Source: Planctomycetota bacterium
GTDB lineage: Bacteria; Planctomycetota; B15-G4
Reading direction: 5' to 3'
NCBI GenBank assembly: GCA_029259695.1
Contig: JAJDEQ010000203.1
Location: forward strand, 1 to 38,327
DNA: 38,327 bases
Under the pieces are notes generated by a model. The model saw only the letters and a program-made list of their open reading frames with translations. It did no database searches and was not told the origin of the DNA. This document shows positions 8,430 to 17,300 of the stretch, one piece after another. Every line of letters begins with the position of its first letter. The first letter of the stretch is position 1. A program made the translations under genes and the position numbers.

Positions 8430-11400
8430 ATGGATGTGATGCACAGGACGGGCTGGTGGGCGGCCGTGGCTCTGGGGACCATCGGGGTGGCTTGCGGCTT
8501 CCTGGACCCGGCTGGGGGCCGGGGACCGGGCGGCGTGATTCTCGGAGGCAACGCGATCGGCATGACAGACCAGCCCGCCTGGGTCGACGCAGGCCTGATC
8601 AGCCTTCCGTCTCCGTCGGACACGCAGCCGGCGCCGGGCGAGGAGGCTGCGACGGGCCTCGTCTTCCGGGTCGGTGAGCTCGAAGCCGTCGTCGTGTCGC
8701 CGGTCCGACAGGAGCAGACGGCGGCCGAAGCGCTCGGTGCCGAGCGCGTGGCGGAGTTGCTCGGGCGTCTGGCGCCCCTGACCGAGGACGGGGACCAGGT
8801 GCCGTTCGCCTTCCGGCCCTCGTCGGCCCCGCCGCCGCTCACCGGCGACACGCTCGAGGTCAGCTTCCCACCGGAGTCGGAGCGCGAGGTCCCCGGGTCG
8901 ATCAGCGCACGCCCGCTGCAGGTGCTGCGGCACGCACCGGACGGCGAGGTGGACCTGGCGCCGACGGTGAGGCTCGCCTTCTCGTTGCCGATGGTCCCGC
9001 TGGGCGCGCTGGACGCGCTGCCCGGAGGCGTGGCCGCGAGCGCCGACGTGCCGGCGCGCCTCACGCCGCAACCCGCGGGACAGTGGCGTTGGCTCGACAC
9101 CCGCACGCTCGTCTTCGAGCCCGACGGGGGACGCCTGCCGGCAGCGACCGAGTACGAGCTGGAGGTCCCCATGGGCGTGCGCGCGGCCACGGGCGAGGCG
9201 CTGGCCGCGCCGTTCTTCGGCCGCTGCGCGACGCCCGCGCCGCGCCTGCTGGAGAGCTGGCCCGCGGGGGACTCGGTGCGCCGTCGGCCCGTGATGATCG
9301 CCTTCTTCGATCAGCGCATCGATGCGCGCGCGGTGTTGCCCTTCGTGCGCGTGCACGCGGCCGGGGAACCGGTGGCCGTGCGCTTCGCCGACGACGAGGC
9401 CCTGGCGGCGAGTCCGCTCGCGTCCCGGCTGGCTGATCCGGCCCGGGCGGGAACCTGGATCGCCGTCGTGCCCGAGCGTGACCTGCCCGGCGACAGCGAG
9501 GTGCGCGTGCGCCTGGCTGCCGGCCTTCCGTCGGCCGAGGGCCCGCGCGTCACCCCGGAGCGCAGCGAGTTCAGCTTTCGCACCCACGGCCCGCTGGCCG
9601 TGCGCGATACCTCCTGCGGAGGCGGGGACCTGCCGTGCCGTCCCGGCAGCGGTGTGTACGTCTGGTTCACGCACCCGCTGGACCTGGGTGCATTCCATCC
9701 GGATCAGGTGCGCATCACGCCTCCCGTGCCGGGCTGGGACGTGCAGGCGAGCGGCAACACGCTGAGCCTGCGCGGCGCCTTCGCGCAGCAGACGCGATAC
9801 GCAGTCCGCTTCGACCCGGACCTGCGCGACACGTTCGGGCAGTCGCTGGGCGAGATCGAGCCACTCACGATCGAGATGGGGCTCGAGCGCCCGGCGTGCG
9901 GCGCGCCGGGCGACTGGTTCAACGTGCTCGACCCGTACGGGGACGCGTCCTGGTCGGTGTGGTCCTTGAACTGCGAGGCACTCGACGTGCGGCTCTACCG
10001 CGTCGACCCGTCGCACTGGTTGGATTTCGCCCGCGGGCTCCACGGCCCGGGCCGGGATGCGCGGCCCACGCCGCCGGGCCGGCTCGTGCTCGAGGAGAGG
10101 ATCGTCGTCACCGGTCGACCGGGGGAGTTCGTCGAGACGCGCGTCGACCTGACCACCGCGCTAGGAGACGGGCCCGGTCACGTCGTGCTCGACGTCGTGC
10201 CGATCTTCGACGCGACCCTGCTGCGCCGCCACGAGGCGGTGCACCCGATCCGGACCTGGCTCCAGCGCACGCTGCTCGGCGTGGACCTGATGGACGACGG
10301 CCACGAACTCCACGTGTGGGCCAACCGCCTGGCCGACGGTGCGCCGGTGGCAGGAGCCCGGGTGACGTTGCAGCCCGACAGCATCGAGGCGCTCACCGGC
10401 GATCAGGGGCTCGCGCTGCTGCCCCTGCCCCACGACCCGGACGAACCACGACCCATCGTGCGCACGCTCAGCGTCCAGTCCGGCGACGACACGCTGCTGC
10501 TGCCCGAGTCGCTCAGCACCTGGACCTACCGGCGCGAGACACGGCGCAGCAACTGGCGTGCGTCCCCCGGCGCCGAGGTCATGCGCTTCTACGTCGTGGA
10601 CGATCGCGGGCTCTATCGCCCCGGCGAGACGGTGCACCTCAAGGGCTACCTGCGCACGCTCGATCAGGGTCGCGGCGGCGACGTGGGCCCCGCGCCGGAG
10701 GGCGTCGAGGAGATCACCTGGACGGTGCGCGACTCCCAGCGCAACGAGTTCGCCACGGGCGTCGTTCCGGTCAACAGCTTCGGCGCGTTCGACCTCGGCT
10801 TCGAACTGCCGCCGGTCGTCAACCTGGGCTGGGCACACGTCGCGCTCGAAGCGCGACGCGCCGGCGACGTCGAGCCCCTCGCGGGCCAGCAGAGCCACAG
10901 CATCCGGGTGGAGGAGTTCCGCCGGCCCGAGTACGAGGTGGCGGTCCAGGCCTCGCAGGGGCCCCACCTGGTGGGTGGGGAGGCGGAGCTCGAGGCGGTC
11001 GCGCGCTACTACGCCGGCGGCGGTCTGCCGGGCACCGAGGTCGACTGGAACTTCCGGGCCAGCGCCGGCTGGTTCACGCCGCCGGGCCGCCACGGCTTCT
11101 CGTTCGGCAGCGGGAGCCACTGGGACGAGCGCCGGGCGGGGGCCTCCGAGGATGTCTCCCTGTCCGGCGTCACCGATGGCCTGGGACGGCACCGCGTGCG
11201 CGTGGTCTTCGACCGGTCCGAGCCGCCGCGTCCGCACACGCTCCAGGCCGAGGCCGCCATCGAGGACGTGAATCGCCAGCGCTGGGCCGGCCGGACGAGT
11301 GTCCTCGTGCATCCCGCCGAACACTACGTGGGGCTGCACACGGACTCGTCGTTCGTGGAGCGCGGCACGCCCCTGGTCGTCGACGCGATCGTGGCCGATC

Positions 11401-14400
11401 TGGACGGGGAGCTCGTCAGCGGGACGCCGATCCGACTGGCGGCGGAGCACCTGGAGTGGGTGCGCGAGAAGGACGATTGGGTGCAACGGGTCGGCGAGCG
11501 GCGCGAACAGGTGCTGACCTCGGCCGCCGCGGCGGTGCGCGCGACGTTCCCCGACCTGGGCGGCGGACGCTGGCGCCTCACGGCCGAGATCCACGACGGC
11601 GCCGGTCGTCGCAACCGCAGCGATCTGGCCCTGTGGGTGTCCGGCGGGAAGGAACCGCCTTCGCGCGAACTGTCCGAGCAGGAGTTGACGCTCGTCCTGG
11701 ACCGCGAGCAGTACGCGCCCGGCGACACCGCGCACGTGCTGGTGCAGGCACCGTTCGCACCGGCCGAGGGCCTGCTCAGCGTGCAGCGCGCAGGCGTCGT
11801 GCGCACGCAACGCTTCCGCATGGAGGATGCGACGACGACGCTGCACGTGTCCGTCGAGGAGGGCTGGCAGCCGGGCGCGCACATCGAGGTCTGGCTGGTG
11901 GGCGCCACGGCGCGCACCGATGCGACCGGGGAGATCCTGGCCAACCGCCCACCTCGCCCCGCGTTCGCCCGCGGCGGGATCGAGCTGCCCGTGCCCCCGC
12001 TGCAACGCACGTTGCAGGTGGAGCTGGCGCCGGCAGCCGCTGAACTCGAGCCGGGCGCCGAGACGACGGTCGCGATCACCGTCACCGACGCCGAGGGCGC
12101 ACCGGTGCCGGGCGAAGTCGCGCTGATCGTCGTGGACGAGGCGGTGCTGGCGCTCACCGGCTACGATCTCGCCGATCCCATGGCCGTGTTCTATCCGCGC
12201 CGATCGCGAGGCACCTCGCGGCATCGCCTGCGCGACGAGGTCGTGCTGGCTGACGACACGTCGCTCGAGGCAGCGGAGGAAGCGCTGGGAGCGATACGCG
12301 CTGAGCTGCGCGACCAGCTGAGCGAGCTGGGTTACCTCGGGGATGGCTTCGCGGTGGGGAGCGCGGCGAGTCGCGCGGCCGCCCCGACGGCGTCGCTCGA
12401 GTTCGACTCGGGTGACGACGACATCCTCGAGGAGCCCGTGCTCGCGGACGCTGCAGACGGTGAAGCGGGCGGCGGCGACGAGCCCGTGCGTGAGCGCAGC
12501 CGCTTCGACGCCCTGGCGCACTTCGCCGGTTCGGCCCGCACGGACGCCGACGGCGCGGTGGTCATCCCCCTGACCCTGCCCGACAGCCTGACCCGCTACC
12601 GCGTGATGGCACTCACGACCGACGGCGAGCGTCGTTTCGGCCACGGCGAATCGACCATCACGGCCCGCCTGCCGCTGATGGTCCGACCGTCGCCGCCACG
12701 CTTCCTGAACTTCGGCGACAGCATCGCGCTGCCGGTGGTGCTCCAGAACGGCACCGACGATCCGATGACGGTCGACCTGGCCGTCGCGGCGAGCAACGCT
12801 CAGCTGACCGCCGGCGCCGGCCGCCGCGTGAGCGTGCCCGCCCGTGATCGGGTGGAAGTGCGACTGCCGGTGTCCACCGACCGACCCGGGACGGCGCGCT
12901 TCGGCGTGATCGCCGCGGCGGGGGCGGTGGTCGACGCCGCCCGGTTCCAGTTCCCCGTGTGGACGCCCGCCACCTCGGAGGCCTTCGCGGTCTATGGCGA
13001 GATCGATCGAGGCGCCGTGGTGCAACCCGTGTCCGTGCCGCGCGACGTCGTGCCCGACTTCGGTGGTCTCGAACTGACCACGTCGTCCACCGCGGTGGCG
13101 TCGCTCACCGACGCGCTGCTGTACCTGGTCGACTATCCCTACGGCTGTGCTGAACAGGTCGCGTCACGGGTCCTGGCGGTCGCGGCGCTGCGGGACGTGC
13201 TGGCTGCCTTCGAGGCCGAACAGCTGCCCCCGATCGAACAACTGCAGCGTTCGGTGGCGGCGGACATCGAGCGCCTCGGTTCCCTGCAAAACGACGACGG
13301 AGGCTTCGCCTACTGGCGCCGAGGCGACGATTCGGTCCCGTTCCTCAGCGTGCACGTGGCGCTCGCCCTGCTGTCCGCCCGCCAGGCGGGCTACGACGTC
13401 CCCGCGGACGCGCTGACCCGATCGCTCGCCTACCTGCTCGCGATCGAGACCCACATCCCGAGCGAGTACTCCGACGCGACGCGCCGTGCAATCGAGGCCT
13501 TCGCGCTCAACGTGCGCTGGCGCGCGGGGGAGGGCGACCCGTCGTCCGCTCGTCGGCTGTTGCAGCGCGCAGGCCGCGACGGCCTCTCGCTGGAGGCCTT
13601 GGGGTGGTTGCTGCCCGTGCTCGCGGACACCCATGCCGGCGCCGCCGACGTGGCCGACGTGTTGCGGCGGCTGTCCAACCAGGTCACCGAGACGGCCTCC
13701 GGCGCGCACTTCAGCATCGACGCGAGCTCCGTGCTCTACGGCGGTCGACCGGACCTGATCCTGCACTCGTCGCGCCGCACTGACGGCGTGGCGCTCGACG
13801 GGCTGATCGCGGCCGCGCCGGGCAACGAGCTGGTGCCCAAGCTGGTGCGCGGCCTGCTCACGAGCCGCCGCCGCGGTCACTGGGGCAGCACGCAGGAGAA
13901 CGCGTTCGTGCTGCTCGCCCTGCGGCGCTACTTCGACACGTACGAGTCGGTCGAACCGGACTTCGTGGCCCGCGCCTGGCTGGGTGAACGCTACGCCGCC
14001 GAACAGACCTTCGTCGGTCGCGGCACCGATCGGCGGCACCTGCTCGTGCCGCTGGACCAGATCGGCGCGGACCAGCCGGTGGTGCTCGAGAAGCAGGGCG
14101 AGGGGCGCCTCTATTACCGCCTGGGCCTGCGCTATGCGCCGACCGACCTGGAGTTGGCGGCGGTGGACCGGGGCTTCGCCGTCGAGCGGGCCTACCAGGC
14201 CGTGGAAGACCCGGGCGACGTGCGCCGCGACGAGCAGGGCACCTGGCACGTGCGCGCGGGCGCCACCGTGCGTGTGCGGGTGACGATGATGGCGCCGGGC
14301 GATCGGGCGCACGTGGCGCTGGTGGACCCCCTGCCCGGGGGCTTCGAGGCGCTCAACCCGGCCCTGGCGGTGACCGCCGCCCTGCCGCCCGACGCAGGTG

Positions 14401-14657
14401 ACGACGGGCACGGCCCGGGCCGCTCCGGCCGCCGCCGGCCCCGGTGGGCGAGCCGCACCTGGTACCAGCACCAGAACCTGCGCGACGAGCGGGCCGAGGC
14501 CTTCAGCAGCTGGCTGCGCGGCGGCGTGTACAGCTACAGCTACTACGTCCGCGTCACCACACCGGGGCGTTTCGTGGTCCCGCCGGCCAGGGCGGAGGAG
14601 ATGTACAACCCCGAGACGTTCGGGCGCTCCGCGACCGCGACGGTGATCGTCGAGTAG
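8430..14657 (+). CDS. Alpha-2-macroglobulin family protease-trap lipoprotein
   Basis: Giant envelope protein of 2075 residues, longer than E. coli YfhM/ECAM (about 1650). Bacterial macroglobulins are thought to trap foreign proteases in the periplasm: cleavage of a bait region exposes a thioester that binds the attacker. The signal sequence (WWAAVALGTIGVAC) ends at Cys22, a plausible lipidation site. Macroglobulin domains follow, with recognisable FYVVDDRGLYRPGETVHLKG and later LPDSLTRYRVMALTTDG. The thioester motif is intact in YPYGCAEQ (Cys1573, Gln1576; codons 13146-13157). A low-complexity acidic segment at about residues 1306-1357 sits where a bait region is expected. The start is ATG 8430 or ATG 8439, since GGAG (8425-8428) is better spaced for 8439; the much longer open frame from 8223 lacks a signal peptide. 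No pbpC lies beside it, unlike in many proteobacteria. Confidence 0.92.
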   Translation: MDVMHRTGWWAAVALGTIGVACGFLDPAGGRGPGGVILGGNAIGMTDQPAWVDAGLISLPSPSDTQPAPGEEAATGLVFRVGELEAVVVSPVRQEQTAAEALGAERVAELLGRLAPLTEDGDQVPFAFRPSSAPPPLTGDTLEVSFPPESEREVPGSISARPLQVLRHAPDGEVDLAPTVRLAFSLPMVPLGALDALPGGVAASADVPARLTPQPAGQWRWLDTRTLVFEPDGGRLPAATEYELEVPMGVRAATGEALAAPFFGRCATPAPRLLESWPAGDSVRRRPVMIAFFDQRIDARAVLPFVRVHAAGEPVAVRFADDEALAASPLASRLADPARAGTWIAVVPERDLPGDSEVRVRLAAGLPSAEGPRVTPERSEFSFRTHGPLAVRDTSCGGGDLPCRPGSGVYVWFTHPLDLGAFHPDQVRITPPVPGWDVQASGNTLSLRGAFAQQTRYAVRFDPDLRDTFGQSLGEIEPLTIEMGLERPACGAPGDWFNVLDPYGDASWSVWSLNCEALDVRLYRVDPSHWLDFARGLHGPGRDARPTPPGRLVLEERIVVTGRPGEFVETRVDLTTALGDGPGHVVLDVVPIFDATLLRRHEAVHPIRTWLQRTLLGVDLMDDGHELHVWANRLADGAPVAGARVTLQPDSIEALTGDQGLALLPLPHDPDEPRPIVRTLSVQSGDDTLLLPESLSTWTYRRETRRSNWRASPGAEVMRFYVVDDRGLYRPGETVHLKGYLRTLDQGRGGDVGPAPEGVEEITWTVRDSQRNEFATGVVPVNSFGAFDLGFELPPVVNLGWAHVALEARRAGDVEPLAGQQSHSIRVEEFRRPEYEVAVQASQGPHLVGGEAELEAVARYYAGGGLPGTEVDWNFRASAGWFTPPGRHGFSFGSGSHWDERRAGASEDVSLSGVTDGLGRHRVRVVFDRSEPPRPHTLQAEAAIEDVNRQRWAGRTSVLVHPAEHYVGLHTDSSFVERGTPLVVDAIVADLDGELVSGTPIRLAAEHLEWVREKDDWVQRVGERREQVLTSAAAAVRATFPDLGGGRWRLTAEIHDGAGRRNRSDLALWVSGGKEPPSRELSEQELTLVLDREQYAPGDTAHVLVQAPFAPAEGLLSVQRAGVVRTQRFRMEDATTTLHVSVEEGWQPGAHIEVWLVGATARTDATGEILANRPPRPAFARGGIELPVPPLQRTLQVELAPAAAELEPGAETTVAITVTDAEGAPVPGEVALIVVDEAVLALTGYDLADPMAVFYPRRSRGTSRHRLRDEVVLADDTSLEAAEEALGAIRAELRDQLSELGYLGDGFAVGSAASRAAAPTASLEFDSGDDDILEEPVLADAADGEAGGGDEPVRERSRFDALAHFAGSARTDADGAVVIPLTLPDSLTRYRVMALTTDGERRFGHGESTITARLPLMVRPSPPRFLNFGDSIALPVVLQNGTDDPMTVDLAVAASNAQLTAGAGRRVSVPARDRVEVRLPVSTDRPGTARFGVIAAAGAVVDAARFQFPVWTPATSEAFAVYGEIDRGAVVQPVSVPRDVVPDFGGLELTTSSTAVASLTDALLYLVDYPYGCAEQVASRVLAVAALRDVLAAFEAEQLPPIEQLQRSVAADIERLGSLQNDDGGFAYWRRGDDSVPFLSVHVALALLSARQAGYDVPADALTRSLAYLLAIETHIPSEYSDATRRAIEAFALNVRWRAGEGDPSSARRLLQRAGRDGLSLEALGWLLPVLADTHAGAADVADVLRRLSNQVTETASGAHFSIDASSVLYGGRPDLILHSSRRTDGVALDGLIAAAPGNELVPKLVRGLLTSRRRGHWGSTQENAFVLLALRRYFDTYESVEPDFVARAWLGERYAAEQTFVGRGTDRRHLLVPLDQIGADQPVVLEKQGEGRLYYRLGLRYAPTDLELAAVDRGFAVERAYQAVEDPGDVRRDEQGTWHVRAGATVRVRVTMMAPGDRAHVALVDPLPGGFEALNPALAVTAALPPDAGDDGHGPGRSGRRRPRWASRTWYQHQNLRDERAEAFSSWLRGGVYSYSYYVRVTTPGRFVVPPARAEEMYNPETFGRSATATVIVE

Positions 14658-14816
14658 GGGCGAGGCGAGGTCTCCGGGGCCGGGGCTTCATCGGGCACGG
14701 GGCGGTGAGCATGATGGGGGCGGCGTCACGTCCGCCCCGGCCAGGGACCGGTGATCGGCCCGCAAGGCCGACGACCGGGATGGCCGATGAGATGGGTGCC
14801 CGTGCCCCTTGCTCCC

Positions 14817-14820
14817 GGAG
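14817..14820 (+). promoter_or_regulatory. Ribosome binding site that fixes the fadE start
   Basis: GGAG lies 5 nt before the ATG at 14826. This favours that start over GTG 14751 and ATG 14787 and gives a protein of the same length as E. coli FadE. Confidence 0.6.
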
Positions 14821-14825
14821 CCGTC

Positions 14826-17276
14826 ATGGTCCTGTCGTTGGTGCTGTTGTCGTTCGCGGCCCTGCTGATCCTGCTCGCGCAGGGGCGGGGCTACCTGGCC
14901 TGGACCTGTTGCACCGCGGGCCTGTTGGTGGCCTGGCTCTGGGGTGGTGTCGAGTCCTGGACGACGTTCCTGGTCCTGACCGGCGTGCTCGGCGGGTTGG
15001 GGCTGGTCTTCGGCGCGGGTGGTGTGCGGCGCGCCCTGGTGGGTCGCCCGTTGATGAAGATCATGGGGCACGTCCTGCCGCGCATGAGCGACACCGAGCG
15101 GGAAGCGCTCGAGGCCGGCAGCGTCTGGTGGGAAGGCGAGTTGTTCTCGGGCCGGCCCGACTGGGCGCGGCTGGTGCACTTCGAGCCCCGTGCGCTGAGT
15201 CCCGCCGAACGCCAGTTCGTCGACGGCCCCACCGAGGAGCTGTGCCGGCGCGTCAACGAGTGGGAGGTCGAGCAGGCCGGCGACCTGCCCGAAGACGTGT
15301 GGAGCTTCATCGCCGAGCAGCGCTTCCTGGGCATGATCATCCCGCAGGAGTACGGCGGCCTGGGGTTCTCGGCCGGCGCGCACTCGGCGGTGGTGGCGAA
15401 GCTCTCCAGCCGCAGCGTGACCGCCGCGGTCACCGTGATGGTGCCCAACTCGCTCGGTCCGGCCGAACTGCTGCTGCACTACGGCACCGACGAGCAGAAG
15501 ACGCACTACCTGCCGCGCCTCGCCTCGGGCGAGGAGATCCCCTGCTTCGCGCTCACCGGCCCGGTCAATGGGAGCGACGCGGCGGCCATGGACGCGGTCG
15601 GTGTGGTCTGCCGCGAGGCGCTTCCCGAGGCCCGGCGTGACGGCGGCGACGAGTCCGCCGAGGGCCGCCTGGGCATCCGCCTGCAGTGGGACAAGCGCTA
15701 CACCACGCTCGGCCCACGCGCCACGCTGATCGGCCTCGCCTTCCGCCTGCTCGACCCCGATCACCTGCTGGGCGACAGCGAGGATCTCGGCATCACCTGC
15801 GCGCTCGTGCCGGCCGACACGCAGGGCGTGGAGATCGGTGAGCGGCACGACCCCATGGGCATTCCGTTCCTCAACGGGCCGAATCGCGGGCGTGACGTGT
15901 GGGTTCCGCTCGACGCGATCATCGGTGGGCGTGCCATGGCCGGCCAGGGCTGGCGCATGTTGATGGACTGCCTCTCCGCGGGTCGCTCGATCTCGCTGCC
16001 GTCGCTGTCCGCCGGGTGCATGCAGCTCACGACGCGCGTCGTGGGGGCGTACGCGAGCGTGCGCAACCAGTTCAAGCTGCCCATCGGTCGTTTCGAGGGT
16101 GTCCAGGAGCGGCTGGCTCGTATCGCGGGACTGACCTACCTGGTGGATGCCGCCCGGGTGTTCACCGTGGGCGCGGTCGACGAGGGCGGCAAGCCGGCGG
16201 TGGCCTCGGCGGTGATGAAGGCCTACGCCACCGAAGCCATGCGCGTCGTGATCAATGACGGCATGGACGTGCTGGCCGGGGCGGGTGTGTCCCGCGGGCC
16301 GCGCAACGTCCTGGCGCGGGCCTACCAGGCCGTGCCCATCGGCATCACGGTGGAGGGAGCCAACATCCTCACCCGCTCGATGATCGTGTTCGGGCAGGGC
16401 GCCATCCGCTGCCACCCGTTCGCCCAGGAGGAGATGGCCGCCGTGGCGGCTCACGACGTGGAGCGCCTGGACCGGGCCTTCTTCGGTCACGTGAACCACA
16501 TCTTCACCACCGCGGCGCGGGCGTTGTTCGCCGCCGTCGGACTGGGCTCGGGCGGCACCGCACCCGTGGGCTCGCACGTGGATCGGCGCCTGAAGCGCCT
16601 CACGCGGCTCAGCACCGACTTCGCGCTCGCCGCCGAGGTGGCCATGGGAACGCTCGGCGGCAACCTGAAGCGGCGCGAGATGCTCAGCGGCCGCCTGGCG
16701 GACGCCCTGGCCTGGATGTACATGGGCTCGGCGACGCTGCACCGCTTCGTGCACGACGGCCAACCGGAGGCCGACCGGCCGTTCATGGAGTGGGCCTTCG
16801 AGCACTCGCAGTTCAACGCGCAGGAGGGACTCCTGGGCGTGATCGACAACCTGCCCAACCGTCCGGCCGCGTGGCTGCTGCGGCTGGCCGCCTTCCCGCT
16901 GGGAGCGCGCGCTCGTCCGCCACGCGATCGGGTGTCCCGCGCTGCCGCCGAGGCGCTGCTGGATGGGGGCGAGGGCCGCGAGCGGCTCACCGGCGCGATC
17001 TTCGTGCCGGCCGACGACGACCCCGGGCTGGGGCAGCTCGAGGACGCCCTGCGGCGGGTCGTGGCGGCGCGCGGAGTGCGTTCGCTGTTGCGCGGCGCCG
17101 TCAAGAGCGGCAAGTTGGCCCAGGAACCGCGCGAGAGCCTGTATGAACGTGCCGTGTCGAACCACGTCCTCACCGCCGAGCAGCGCCGCGTGCTCGAGGT
17201 GGCGGACGGCGCCCGCGAGCGGGCCGTGGCCGTCGATGCCTTCCCCGGGGATGCCCTCGGCGCACGGCGCGCGTAA
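14826..17276 (+). CDS. fadE: Membrane-associated acyl-CoA dehydrogenase, FadE type
   Basis: FAD enzyme for the first step of fatty-acid beta-oxidation (acyl-CoA to trans-2-enoyl-CoA). At 816 residues it nearly equals E. coli FadE (814) and is far longer than the usual 380-400-residue dehydrogenases. Two N-terminal hydrophobic helices (about residues 1-20 and 24-65) match the FadE membrane segment. FadE-like landmarks follow: WWEGELFSGRPDW, FLGMIIPQEYGGLGFS, NSLGPAELLLHYGTDEQK, EEIPCFALTGPVNGSDAA, and TVEGANILTRSMIVFGQG with Glu510 as a candidate catalytic base. The DUF1974-like C-terminal region runs to the end. The start was chosen from the Shine-Dalgarno at 14817-14820. The PLP decarboxylase gene starts 24 bp downstream, so they are probably co-transcribed. 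The electron acceptor is not evident nearby. Confidence 0.93.
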   Translation: MVLSLVLLSFAALLILLAQGRGYLAWTCCTAGLLVAWLWGGVESWTTFLVLTGVLGGLGLVFGAGGVRRALVGRPLMKIMGHVLPRMSDTEREALEAGSVWWEGELFSGRPDWARLVHFEPRALSPAERQFVDGPTEELCRRVNEWEVEQAGDLPEDVWSFIAEQRFLGMIIPQEYGGLGFSAGAHSAVVAKLSSRSVTAAVTVMVPNSLGPAELLLHYGTDEQKTHYLPRLASGEEIPCFALTGPVNGSDAAAMDAVGVVCREALPEARRDGGDESAEGRLGIRLQWDKRYTTLGPRATLIGLAFRLLDPDHLLGDSEDLGITCALVPADTQGVEIGERHDPMGIPFLNGPNRGRDVWVPLDAIIGGRAMAGQGWRMLMDCLSAGRSISLPSLSAGCMQLTTRVVGAYASVRNQFKLPIGRFEGVQERLARIAGLTYLVDAARVFTVGAVDEGGKPAVASAVMKAYATEAMRVVINDGMDVLAGAGVSRGPRNVLARAYQAVPIGITVEGANILTRSMIVFGQGAIRCHPFAQEEMAAVAAHDVERLDRAFFGHVNHIFTTAARALFAAVGLGSGGTAPVGSHVDRRLKRLTRLSTDFALAAEVAMGTLGGNLKRREMLSGRLADALAWMYMGSATLHRFVHDGQPEADRPFMEWAFEHSQFNAQEGLLGVIDNLPNRPAAWLLRLAAFPLGARARPPRDRVSRAAAEALLDGGEGRERLTGAIFVPADDDPGLGQLEDALRRVVAARGVRSLLRGAVKSGKLAQEPRESLYERAVSNHVLTAEQRRVLEVADGARERAVAVDAFPGDALGARRA

Positions 17277-17300
17277 CCGCCCGGGCGCGAGGTACCGGAC

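Noticed and set aside
8129..10043. Long minus-strand frames extending upstream of the HIT and ftsH starts
   Set aside because: They run antisense to the macroglobulin gene. The HIT gene has a clear ATG with a Shine-Dalgarno at 8128, and the extensions are low-complexity Arg/Pro/Ala.
10161..13025. Minus-strand open frame of more than 900 codons opposite the macroglobulin gene
   Set aside because: Its His/Arg/Gln/Gly-rich translation has no domain character and mirrors the codon pattern of the real plus-strand gene, a usual effect of very high GC.
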